Source of the DNA: Clostridia bacterium
GTDB taxonomy: Bacteria; Bacillota_A; Clostridia; TANB77; CAG-508
DNA length: 12,085 nt
Direction: 5' to 3'
Assembly: GCA_022792975.1 (NCBI GenBank)
Contig: JAAWCC010000143.1
Location: forward strand, 1 to 12,085
A model generated the notes under the pieces. That model ran no database searches. It was not told the DNA's origin and worked only from the letters and a program-made list of their open reading frames with translations. Shown here in pieces: positions 1 through 8,209 of this stretch; the stretch's first letter is position 1, and the number at the start of each line of letters is the position of its first letter. The position numbers were made by a program, and so were the translations under genes.

Positions 1-581
1 GATTGCAAGCAAGACTTATGTCACAAGCTTTAAGAAAACTTGCAGGAGCAATAAATAAATCAAAAACAGTACTTATATTCATCAACCAATTAAGAGAGAA
101 AATAGGAGTAATGTTTGGAAATCCTGAAACAACAACAGGAGGTAGAGCACTTAAATTCTATGCATCGGTTAGAATGGATATAAGAAAAATTGAAAATATA
201 AAACAAGATGGAAATATAATAGGTACAAGAACTAGAGTAAAAATAGTAAAAAATAAGGTGGCTCCACCATTTAGAGAGGCAGAATTTGATATACTATATG
301 GAAAGGGAATATCAAAAGAAGGCAATATATTAGATATGGCTGTAAGCTTAGATATAATTGTAAAAAGTGGTTCATGGTTTAGTTATAATGGTGAAAGAGT
401 AGGACAAGGAAGAGAAAATGTCAAAAAATACCTGACAGATAATCCAAAGGTTCTTGAAGAAGTAGAAAAGAAGATTAGAGAAAATATAGAGCAAGCTTTT
501 GAAAACTCTTTGAATGAAGAAATAAAAACATCAGAAGAAGCTATGGATACTGCAAATGAATTTGAAGAAGCAGAAGAATAA
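1..581 (+). CDS. recA: RecA recombinase, C-terminal part (5' end outside window)
   Basis: RecA is the ATP-dependent strand-exchange protein of homologous recombination and the co-protease of the SOS response. About 192 residues are visible, roughly the second half of the protein. The frame is open at the window edge. The visible part starts just before [11 protein letters not shown], continues through [11 protein letters not shown], and contains the DNA-binding loop 2 region ([17 protein letters not shown]). It ends in an acidic tail rich in E and D, as is normal for RecA. All of this closely matches the family. There is no in-frame CGG here, and the single CGG (tcg-gtt in A-S-V) is out of frame and harmless. 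recX follows 26 nt downstream, the usual recA-recX pairing, so the two are probably co-transcribed. Confidence 0.97.
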   Translation, partial: LQARLMSQALRKLAGAINKSKTVLIFINQLREKIGVMFGNPETTTGGRALKFYASVRMDIRKIENIKQDGNIIGTRTRVKIVKNKVAPPFREAEFDILYGKGISKEGNILDMAVSLDIIVKSGSWFSYNGERVGQGRENVKKYLTDNPKVLEEVEKKIRENIEQAFENSLNEEIKTSEEAMDTANEFEEAEE

Positions 582-607
582 AGATTTTAGCTTAAAGAAA
601 GGAGTGT

Positions 608-1097
608 ATGATTACTTTTAACTTAGAAATAATCATACAAAAATATATGAGCTATACAGTAGAAGAATTTGATAAAAATAAAACGATGGTCATGAAATAT
701 ATATTATACAAAAAGAGAACAGAAAGTGAAGTAAGGAAAAAATTCTGCCATACAATAGAAGAAAATATGCTTGAGGATATAATAGAATACATAAAAGAAG
801 CAGGATATATAAATGATAAAGAATATTTAGAAAAATTAGTATCTGAATATATGAATTTAAAGGCAATGTCAATTCGTGAACTAAAAAACAAAATATATGA
901 AAAAGGAATATATGCAGATATTATTGAAGATTATATATCTGAAAATAGAGAAAAACTAGAGGAATATGAATTAAACTCAGCAAGAAAATTAGCAGAGAAG
1001 AAAAAACGGTATAGAACCTCAAAAGCTTAAAAATTACTTAGTGAATAAAGGATTTGATACAGATACTTTGAAAAAGGTATTAGATGGGGAGGAATAA
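608..1097 (+). CDS. recX: RecX regulatory protein, read through one CGGT recoding site
   Basis: RecX binds RecA filaments and limits recombinase activity. The ATG at 608 follows a good AAAGGAG site. The protein is rich in charged helices typical of RecX repeats (Y-I-L-Y-K-K-R-T-E-S-E-V-R-K-K, then D-I-I-E-Y-I-K-E-A-G-Y-I-N-D). In plain triplets it stops at 1030, short of the last helices. At 1007-1010 the in-frame codon CGG is followed by T. Reading CGGT as one residue (residue 134) continues into Q-K-L-K-N-Y-L-V-N-K-G-F-D-T-D, the expected C-terminal RecX helix, and stops at TAA 1095-1097. That gives 162 aa, a normal size. The identification rests on family pattern plus the position after recA. 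The decoded residue is inferred to be Gly by analogy with the other sites. Confidence 0.88.
1007..1010 (+). other. Recoding site CGGT in recX (residue 134)
   Basis: The in-frame CGG follows codon aaa. A +1 advance joins the N-terminal RecX frame to a 28-codon tail with the RecX C-terminal pattern. It is the only CGGT example in the window. Confidence 0.8.
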
Positions 1098-1101
1098 ACT
1101 T

Positions 1102-1149
1102 CAAGTCTAATAAAATATGAGCTTTATGACTTAACATTTTATTAGCTTG
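1102..1149 (+). repeat. Inverted repeat between recX and scpA
   Basis: The left arm 1107-1116 (ctaataaaat) and right arm 1136-1145 (attttattag) are a perfect 10-bp inverted repeat. CAAG at 1102-1105 and CTTG at 1146-1149 extend the stem by four pairs, with one bulged t at 1106. The loop is 19 nt. There is no T-tract after it, so it is not a standard intrinsic terminator. It could be a regulatory hairpin in the scpA leader or a protein-binding dyad. The sequence shows the symmetry only. Confidence 0.6.
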
Positions 1150-1161
1150 AGCTTAGAAAAA

Positions 1162-1923
1162 ATGGAAAATATACTAACTTTAGAAAGCAAAAAATTGCAA
1201 ATAAAAATAGAAAATTTTGAAGGTCCACTAGACTTGCTATGCCATTTGATTGATAAAAATAAAATGGATATATATGAGATAAACTTAAATGAAATAACAG
1301 ACCAATATATTGAATATATAAATAAAATGGAGAAACAAAAGCTAGCAATAAGTAGTGAATTTTTACTTATGGCGTCTGCACTTCTTTTAATTAAATCAAA
1401 GGGCTTACTTCCAAGTTCAGATGTAGAGGAGGAAGAAGAACTGACAGAGGAGGAATTGATTAGAAGAATAGTAGAATATAAGAAATATAAGGAGATTACA
1501 TCAAAATTAAGAGAAATGTATAATACATATTCAGAGAGAGTATATGCAAGACAAGAAGGAATAACACTTCCAAAGCAGACTTTAGAGGTAAATTATGAAA
1601 TGAGTGCATTAGAAAATTTATATAAAGATGTAATGGAAAGATTTGAGGCAAGAAAAAATATAAATGCACAGAATATTGAAAAAATTGCAATAAAAGATAC
1701 ATATACAGTTACAAGTAAAGTAAGAGAAATTTTTAGAGAATTAGTCAAAAGGCCAAGATTTGTTTTCAATAAAATATATACACTATCAAAGTGTAATAAA
1801 ATAGAAGTTGTAACAGCTTTTACAGGACTTTTAGAATTATCAAGAAGAAGCAAAGTAACAACACTGCAAGAAGAACTTTTTGGAGATATAACAGTTGAAA
1901 GAAAAAAGAAAGAGGCAGTGTAA
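1162..1923 (+). CDS. scpA: ScpA, segregation and condensation protein A (kleisin)
   Basis: ScpA is the kleisin subunit of the Smc-ScpAB condensin that organises and segregates the chromosome. The N-terminus carries the family hallmark F-E-G-P-L-D-L-L-C-H-L-I-D. It is followed by D-I-Y-E-I-N-L-N-E-I-T-D-Q-Y and, later, the helix F-L-L-M-A-S-A-L-L-L-I-K-S-K that contacts Smc. The C-terminal winged-helix region (F-T-G-L-L-E-L-S-R-R, residues about 222-231) is also typical. From the ATG at 1162 it is 253 aa, a normal length. The frame is open further upstream to a TTG at 1147 within the inverted repeat. I prefer 1162 because the homologous start lies just before the K-I-x-x-F-E-G-P motif, although neither start has a clear ribosome-binding site. 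There are no CGG codons. scpB, normally the next gene, is missing here. Confidence 0.95.
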   Translation: MENILTLESKKLQIKIENFEGPLDLLCHLIDKNKMDIYEINLNEITDQYIEYINKMEKQKLAISSEFLLMASALLLIKSKGLLPSSDVEEEEELTEEELIRRIVEYKKYKEITSKLREMYNTYSERVYARQEGITLPKQTLEVNYEMSALENLYKDVMERFEARKNINAQNIEKIAIKDTYTVTSKVREIFRELVKRPRFVFNKIYTLSKCNKIEVVTAFTGLLELSRRSKVTTLQEELFGDITVERKKKEAV

Positions 1924-1995
1924 AATTATTTAAAATAGTATAAAATTTCAAAAAATGGTAAAACTAGGAATATAACGAAAAGAGATGGAGAAGTT

Positions 1996-2625
1996 ATGAA
2001 AATAGTTTTGCTATTTTTTTGTGGAATTTTAATTTTAATATCAATGGTTTGCTTGTTATTAATATTCTCGAAAATAAAGCTTAATATCAAAAAGGTAAGT
2101 ATAAGTAATATAAAAGCTGGAAGAAAGCAAAAAGACTTATCTAAAGAATTTGAAATATATTTAGAATTGTATTTATTAGGTTTTATTAAAATAGCGAGAA
2201 TAAAAGTAAATAAGAAACTGGCTGAAAGGTTTAAACTAAAACAGGAATTAGAATCAATACAAACAGATGTTAAAATTGTAAAATCAATAAACCACTTAGA
2301 AATTATTAAAAAATTAAAAATTAGAACTGAAAAATTTAGAATGTATTTAGCACTAGGTACAGAAAGTGTAATGTTAACAGTAAATTTAATTGCAATCATT
2401 TCGGCCATTTGTGGGATAGCTTTTAGAAACTTAGAATCTACAAAAACAGAATATAGAGTAATACCATTGTATAATTTTGGAAATTCTATAAAATTTAACC
2501 TAAATTGTATAATTAGTGTAAAAATAGTACATATTATTTATGTAATATATATTTTATCAAAAAAGAGGAGGAATAAGCATGAGCGAACATCCGATAGAGG
2601 GACTTATGATTACAGCTATGAATAG
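1996..2625 (+). CDS. DUF2953 family protein (YtfI-like)
   Basis: This is a 209-aa protein of unknown function. Residues about 4-24 form a single strongly hydrophobic N-terminal segment, so it is probably membrane-anchored. The middle is basic and polar. The C-terminal part carries the pattern I recognise from DUF2953 proteins: A-L-G-T-E-S-V-M-L-T-V-N followed by a hydrophobic stretch, then Y-R-V-I-P-L-Y-N-F-G-N and C-I-I-S-V-K-I-V-H-I-I. A GGAGAAG site precedes the ATG. The gene overlaps the start of the gerW/ytfJ gene by 47 nt, and DUF2953 genes habitually sit just upstream of ytfJ in spore-formers (as ytfI does in Bacillus). This supports both the family call and translational coupling. The last 15 or so residues, inside the overlap, look unconserved. 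A role in sporulation is inferred from context only. Confidence 0.82.
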   Translation: MKIVLLFFCGILILISMVCLLLIFSKIKLNIKKVSISNIKAGRKQKDLSKEFEIYLELYLLGFIKIARIKVNKKLAERFKLKQELESIQTDVKIVKSINHLEIIKKLKIRTEKFRMYLALGTESVMLTVNLIAIISAICGIAFRNLESTKTEYRVIPLYNFGNSIKFNLNCIISVKIVHIIYVIYILSKKRRNKHERTSDRGTYDYSYE

Positions 2626-3229
2626 TATACAAGATATGGTAGATGTAAATACCATAATTGGTGACCCAATAGAAACTAGCAATAATGTAGTAATAATTCC
2701 AATTTCAAAGGTTTCATTTGGATTTGCTGCTGGTGGTAGTGAATTTAAAGGAGAAACTGTTAATGAATACTCAAAAAATAGGGAGGAAGAACAAGTACAA
2801 TACCGTTTACCTTTTGGTGGAGGAAGTGGTGCAGGGGTTAATATAAACCCAATAGCATTTTTAGTTGTACAAGAGGGAAATGTAAAGCTACTTCCTGTAA
2901 ATCATTCTTCAGCAATAGACAAGCTTTTAGATTATATGCCTGACGCAATAGAAAAAGTAAATTCATTAATAAATAAACAAATGCAAATGAGAGCAGAGGA
3001 AAAAAGTAGAATGCAAAATATTGAAAAACAAGCAAGAGAAGTAGTTAAAGAAATGTCAAAAGAGCCAGCAAAAGAGAAGAAACAAGAAAAAACAGCTAGT
3101 GTCACAAAAACAAAACCTAGAAGGGGAAAAGCGAGAAATGTTGAAGCTGTCGAATATGAATATAATGATATTGGACCAGCAGAGGATATAATTATAAATA
3201 TTGATGATACAGACGATTTTGACGATTAA
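2579..3229 (+). CDS. ytfJ: GerW/YtfJ family sporulation protein with long charged C-terminal tail
   Basis: The first 140 or so residues match the YtfJ/GerW family very closely: H-P-I-E-G-L-M-I-T-A-M, D-V-N-T-I-I-G-D-P-I-E-T, then S-F-G-F-A-A-G-G-S-E-F and F-G-G-G-S-G-A-G-V. In Bacillus subtilis GerW is made in the developing spore and is needed for normal germination. A strong GGAGG precedes the ATG at 2579, inside the end of the DUF2953 gene. The 216-aa protein is longer than the roughly 150-aa family norm. Residues about 140-216 form an added tail, first rich in K/E (K-E-K-K-Q-E-K-T) with a basic patch (K-P-R-R-G-K-A-R), then acidic and ending D-D-T-D-D-F-D-D. The tail looks disordered and its role is unknown. 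The gene suggests an endospore-forming ancestry. Confidence 0.95.
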   Translation: MSEHPIEGLMITAMNSIQDMVDVNTIIGDPIETSNNVVIIPISKVSFGFAAGGSEFKGETVNEYSKNREEEQVQYRLPFGGGSGAGVNINPIAFLVVQEGNVKLLPVNHSSAIDKLLDYMPDAIEKVNSLINKQMQMRAEEKSRMQNIEKQAREVVKEMSKEPAKEKKQEKTASVTKTKPRRGKARNVEAVEYEYNDIGPAEDIIINIDDTDDFDD

Positions 3230-3300
3230 TCAGAATAAGTTGAGTACTTAAAGAATATAATTATAACTAAGGACAAACTTAATCAAGCTTGGAGGAAAAG

Positions 3301-4404
3301 ATGGTTATAGATGTTGGATATCTAAAAAGAGTAACTAAAAGAATACTTACACTTGCAATAACGTTAATTCGGAATATATCTTGCTTTCAAAATGGCAGTA
3401 TTTTACATGCCATTTTTGATTGCGTTCATAATAGCATTAATGGTAGAACCCATTATAAAGTGGTTTTCTAGAAAAACAAAAATACAAAGAAAGCCTAGTG
3501 CAATTATTATATTATTTTTAGTATTTGCAATAATAGTTGGGCTACTTGCTTGGGGAATAATGGCACTAATTGATGAAGGTGCAAATTTACTAAAATTATT
3601 AAATGATTCAGTCCGGAAGTGGATATCGGATATATTATGGGGATGGTAGATAGGATAAACTTTGAAGAATTACAAATTTCAGAAGATGTAGTAAATATGG
3701 TAAAAAATTCAATGGCTAGCTTTTTTGACCAAGCTTCTATATGGCTTACTAATTTTTTAAATTCAATGTTAGATGTAATTTCATCTGTTACGACAGTTGG
3801 TATATATACAGTAATTACAATACTTGCGACATATTTCATCTGTGCAGATAGGATATATATATTAGATCAAATTGAACATCATTTTCCAAAGGAATGGGTA
3901 AAAAAGTTTAGTAAAAATTTGCATAAAATAACTAAGATGTTAGGTGGATATTTAAAAGCACAGGCAATATTAATTGGAATAAATTTTATATTAGTGCTAA
4001 TTCGGACTAGTTGCATTTGATATATTTGGACTAAATGTAGGATATCCGTTAATGATGGCACTTTTAATAGCATTTTCTGACGCACTTCCAATACTTGGCT
4101 CAGGGACTATAATGCTTCCATGGGCGGTAATTTGTGGGACACAAGGAAACTTAAATCTTGCAATTGCTTTAGTTGCATTATTTGCAGTAATTTCGATAGT
4201 AAGGCAATTACTTGAACCTAAAGTTGTAAGTAATGAAATTGGAATACATCCCATTTTTACATTGATAGCTATGTACACAGGATATAAGCTAATACGGGAT
4301 TCTTCGGAATGCTTATTGGACCAATTATTATAATTATTCTAAAAGCAATATTTGAAACCCTAATTGATAAAGGAATTGTAAAAACATTATTTGATAAGAG
4401 ATAA
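3301..4404 (+). CDS. AI-2E family permease (YtvI-like), read through six CGGN recoding sites
   Basis: This multi-pass membrane protein of the AI-2E exporter/permease family (PF01594 type) is 365 aa once recoded, a normal length. The ATG at 3301 has a GGAGGA site 5-10 nt upstream. In plain triplets the gene falls into four or more pieces. Reading each in-frame CGGN as one residue, at 3370, 3614, 3627, 4003, 4295 and 4305 (residues 24, 105, 109, 234, 331 and 334), gives one continuous protein. Its features are: hydrophobic helices near residues 15-50 (with A-L-M-V-E-P-I-I-K-W), a helical pair near 66-90, a central soluble segment, A-F-S-D-A-L-P-I-L-G-S-G, E-P-K-V-V-S-N-E-I-G-I-H-P, and the terminal G-I-L-G-M-L-I-G-P. 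The last three are family hallmarks. Its place beside ytfJ fits the YtvI sporulation membrane protein, but the substrate is unknown. Confidence 0.92.
3370..3373 (+). other. Recoding site CGGA in AI-2E permease (residue 24)
   Basis: The in-frame CGG follows att. Without a +1 advance the first transmembrane helix is interrupted. With it the helix continues as G-I-Y-L-A-F-K-M-A-V-F-Y-M-P-F, as expected for the family N-terminus. Confidence 0.9.
3614..3617 (+). other. Recoding site CGGA in AI-2E permease (residue 105)
   Basis: The in-frame CGG follows gtc. The new frame runs for only three codons (agt gga tat) before the next in-frame CGG at 3627. The two upstream/downstream frames differ by two positions, which exactly matches two successive +1 events. 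Confidence 0.87.
3627..3630 (+). other. Recoding site CGGA in AI-2E permease (residue 109)
   Basis: This is the second of a pair 13 nt apart. The CGG is in frame only if the site at 3614 has already shifted the ribosome, so each of the pair supports the other. It follows codon tat and leads into G-Y-I-M-G-M-V-D-R-I-N-F. Confidence 0.87.
4003..4006 (+). other. Recoding site CGGA in AI-2E permease (residue 234)
   Basis: The in-frame CGG follows att. The triplet frame meets TGA at 4018-4020. The +1 frame continues G-L-V-A-F-D-I-F-G-L-N and on into the conserved F-S-D-A-L-P-I-L-G segment. Confidence 0.92.
4295..4298 (+). other. Recoding site CGGG in AI-2E permease (residue 331)
   Basis: The in-frame CGG follows ata. 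It is the only CGGG example among the sites. Two codons later a second CGG comes into frame. Together they give the glycine-spaced G-I-L-G-M-L-I-G-P ending that is conserved in the family. Confidence 0.9.
4305..4308 (+). other. Recoding site CGGA in AI-2E permease (residue 334)
   Basis: This site follows ctt and lies 10 nt after 4295. It is in frame only after that first shift. It opens the last 31 residues, ending K-T-L-F-D-K-R at the stop 4402-4404. Confidence 0.9.
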
Positions 4405-4421
4405 ATTTTATAAGAAATAGG

Positions 4422-4451
4422 TTGACATATTGCATGAAATTGATATATAAT
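4422..4451 (+). promoter_or_regulatory. Sigma-A type promoter of the toxIN locus
   Basis: TTGACA at 4422-4427 and TATAAT at 4446-4451 are both perfect consensus boxes with an 18-bp spacer. Transcription should start near 4458, about 30 nt before the first antitoxin repeat and about 195 nt before toxN. A single strong promoter before the repeats is the usual arrangement in type III toxin-antitoxin loci. Confidence 0.85.
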
Positions 4452-4490
4452 AAATATACTAAAGTATACAAACTTGTTTATTCACTATAA

Positions 4491-4601
4491 AAGCGGTTTT
4501 ACCATTCCAGTTAAAAATGGGCATGTAAAGCGGGTTTATCATTCCAGTTAAAAATGAGTATATAAAGCGGTTTTACCATTCCAGTTAAAAATGGTTATAA
4601 A
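4491..4601 (+). ncRNA. toxI: ToxI-like RNA antitoxin: three 37-nt tandem repeats
   Basis: Three direct repeats have an exact period of 37 nt: 4491-4527, 4528-4564 and 4565-4601. Each starts AAGCGG and contains an invariant CCAGTTAAAAATG core. Within each unit a short stem pairs CCATT with AATGG (4502-4506 with 4516-4520, and 4576-4580 with 4590-4594). In the middle copy it becomes TCATT/AATGA (4539-4543 with 4553-4557), a compensatory change that argues for selection on RNA pairing. Type III antitoxins (ToxI, AntiQ and similar) consist of two to six tandem repeats of about 34-40 nt directly upstream of the toxin. The toxin cuts this precursor into units that fold as pseudoknots and inhibit it. 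Promoter, repeats, hairpin and ToxN-like gene occur here in that order. Confidence 0.88.
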
Positions 4602-4604
4602 AGA

Positions 4605-4630
4605 AGGTGGTAAGGGTAACTTTACCACCT
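4605..4630 (+). terminator. Hairpin between antitoxin repeats and toxN (attenuating terminator)
   Basis: AGGTGGTAA at 4605-4613 pairs perfectly with TTACCACCT at 4622-4630 around an 8-nt loop. It lies between the repeats and the toxN ribosome-binding site. In type III systems a leaky terminator here keeps antitoxin RNA in excess over toxin mRNA. The run after the stem (aaaattatt) is only partly U-rich, so termination may be weak. The left arm can also pair, using G-U pairs, with the ttaccatt segments of repeats 1 and 3. Confidence 0.7.
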
Positions 4631-4653
4631 AAAATTATTGAAGGGAGTAAAAT

Positions 4654-5196
4654 ATGAAGAAAAACAAGCTAAGGTGGTATGTAGCAGACAAAGAATATGT
4701 GAAATATTTAAGACAATTTGAAGATAAGGTAGAGAATATACAATATAATGAAAAATTGAAACCATATATAGGAATAGTAATAAATATTAATGGATTCGAC
4801 TACTATGTTCCAATATCATCAGTAAAACAAAAGCATTATAAAATGAGCGATAGAATGGATTTTATAAAAATAATGCAAAAAGAGAAAATAATAGGTGTTT
4901 TAAATCTTAATAATATGATACCGATTTCTGATAACAATGTTAAACAACTAAAATATGAACATATAGAAGAATATAGAGATTTTAAAACAGAAGAAGAAAA
5001 AAGATTATATATATCATTTCTAAGTTTTGAACTTAGTCTGATTAATAAGAATACAGAAAAGATTATAAAAAATGCAACTAATTTATATAATGAGAAAATA
5101 AGTAATAAAAATTCAAATATTTCTAAGAGATGTTGTGATTTTAAATTGTTAGAAAAAAAGTCTATATTATATAAAAATTCTAATCAAAATAATTAA
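4654..5196 (+). CDS. toxN: ToxN/AbiQ family type III endoribonuclease toxin
   Basis: This 180-aa protein has the ToxN pattern along its whole length: W-Y-V-A-D-K-E-Y-V-K-Y-L, F-E-D-K-V, L-K-P-Y-I-G-I-V-I-N-I-N-G, Y-Y-V-P-I-S-S-V-K, then G-V-L-N-L-N-N-M-I-P-I, and near the C-terminus C-C-D-F-K-L-L-E-K-K. From memory of the Pectobacterium ToxN sequence, its key residues K33 and T52-S53-x-K55 correspond to K36 and S55-S56-x-K58 here. The expected activity is sequence-specific RNA cleavage at A-rich sites. It would be held inactive by the RNA repeats just upstream and released on phage infection, causing growth arrest. The start ATG follows GAAGGGAG. There are no in-frame CGG codons. The locus sits as an island between the permease gene and pgsA. 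The family call is secure; activity and phage range are not shown. Confidence 0.9.
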   Translation: MKKNKLRWYVADKEYVKYLRQFEDKVENIQYNEKLKPYIGIVININGFDYYVPISSVKQKHYKMSDRMDFIKIMQKEKIIGVLNLNNMIPISDNNVKQLKYEHIEEYRDFKTEEEKRLYISFLSFELSLINKNTEKIIKNATNLYNEKISNKNSNISKRCCDFKLLEKKSILYKNSNQNN

Positions 5197-5355
5197 TTTC
5201 AAATTGTTGTAATGTTCTAAAATTTGTATTTCTACATATTCTGCATCTATTTTATTTTTAACTCTATGTGCTTTTATTTTTTCTAAAAACCCCTTTCCTT
5301 TTTTTAAAATATTAGATATAATAAAACAAATATATTATAGCAAGGAGAAATAGAA

Positions 5356-5962
5356 ATGAATTTACCAAATAAACTAACAGTTATGAGAATTTTACTTGTG
5401 CCAGTGATGGTAGTTATTGCTATTATTGGAATACAAGGAGAGTGGCTAGGAGTTCGGAGTAGAGTTTTGGATAATGAATTTTATATTTATTATTGCTTCA
5501 ATCACTGATAAATTAGATGGAAGTATTGCACGTTCAAGAAACTTAGTTACAAATTTTGGAAAGTTTTTAGATCCGATTGCAGATAAAATTTTAGTGCTAG
5601 CAGCTATGCTTATTTTAGTAGAAAAGCAAATGATACCTGCATGGATACCAATAATTGTACTTACACGTGAGTTTGTCGTATCTGCATATAGATTGATTGC
5701 AGTAGAACAAGGAGGAAGGGTTATAGCTGCTTCAAATTGGGGAAAGCTTAAAACTGTAACTCAAATGATAGCTATTATACTTGCTTTTATAAATATAAAT
5801 GGAACAAATATATTTTTTAATTTCATACATTGGGAATTAAATGGGATAGAACTTATAATTAATATGGTGACTTCAATTATGCTACTTGTCTCAGTTATAG
5901 CGACTATATTTTCAGGGTATGATTACATAAAAGGTGGAAAAGACTTATTTAAGGATAAATAG
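5356..5962 (+). CDS. pgsA: PgsA, CDP-diacylglycerol-glycerol-3-phosphate 3-phosphatidyltransferase, read through one CGGA site
   Basis: PgsA makes phosphatidylglycerol phosphate from CDP-diacylglycerol and glycerol 3-phosphate in the membrane, the committed step to phosphatidylglycerol. The ATG at 5356 follows AAGGAG. The N-terminus N-L-P-N-K-L-T-V-M-R-I is typical. In triplets the frame stops at the TGA at 5507-5509, about 50 codons in. Reading CGGA at 5455-5458 as one residue (34) gives a 201-aa protein, a normal length. It then carries the complete CDP-alcohol phosphotransferase motif D-x2-D-G-x2-A-R-x8-G-x3-D-x3-D (D-K-L-D-G-S-I-A-R ... G-K-F-L-D-P-I-A-D), followed by hydrophobic helices. 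ligA starts 13 nt downstream, suggesting co-transcription. TATAAT at 5317-5322 could serve as a -10 box, but I see no good -35. Confidence 0.95.
5455..5458 (+). other. Recoding site CGGA in pgsA (residue 34)
   Basis: The in-frame CGG follows gtt. The shift is needed to join the standard PgsA N-terminus to the catalytic motif. Without it the protein has no active site. Confidence 0.93.
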
Positions 5963-5975
5963 AAAGAGGAAAACT

Positions 5976-7977
<2,002 letters not shown>

Positions 7978-7991
<14 letters not shown>

Positions 7992-8208
7992 GGAATTTGA
8001 AGAAGTTTTAGATAATGGATACCAAGTATACTTTACTTATTTAACTAACAGATATCTACTTTTTAAAACAACAGAAAACTGCTATACGCAAAAGCTTATA
8101 CATGTAGGGCAAAAAAATCCACCTGCAAAAATGTCTATGGTAACTAAAAAATATGTAATGGAGATTTTCCCATTTATGGAGGATTTAGAGTACAAATACG
8201 AGGTGTAA
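7978..8208 (+). CDS. Small protein of unknown function
   Basis: This 76-aa protein starts at an ATG inside the end of ligA (14-nt overlap) and stops one base before the next gene, so it is almost certainly translated as part of the same operon. It is a soluble, mixed-charge protein: acidic at the start ([13 protein letters not shown]), with a beta-strand-like aromatic stretch [15 protein letters not shown] and an acidic end. There is no signal peptide, membrane helix or cysteine cluster. I do not recognise a family. Its compact packing between ligA and the nucleotidase gene supports its being real, but gives no function. Confidence 0.8.
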
Positions 8209-8209
8209 A

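Noticed and set aside
1926..2408. A 160-codon open frame on the minus strand across the DUF2953 gene
   Set aside because: It is antisense to a gene with a family match, a ribosome-binding site and operon context. Long antisense frames are expected in such AT-rich DNA.
4491..4601. CRISPR array
   Set aside because: The repeats are directly tandem with a 37-nt period and no unique spacers, no cas genes are present, and a ToxN-type gene follows.
4591..4632. A 13-codon leader-peptide frame after the last antitoxin repeat
   Set aside because: There is no ribosome-binding site, and it runs through the hairpin. The ATG is part of the repeat core, so it is probably fortuitous.
5276..5310. Terminator-like T-rich stretch upstream of pgsA
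   Set aside because: There is a T-run but no stem-loop before it on either strand that I can see.
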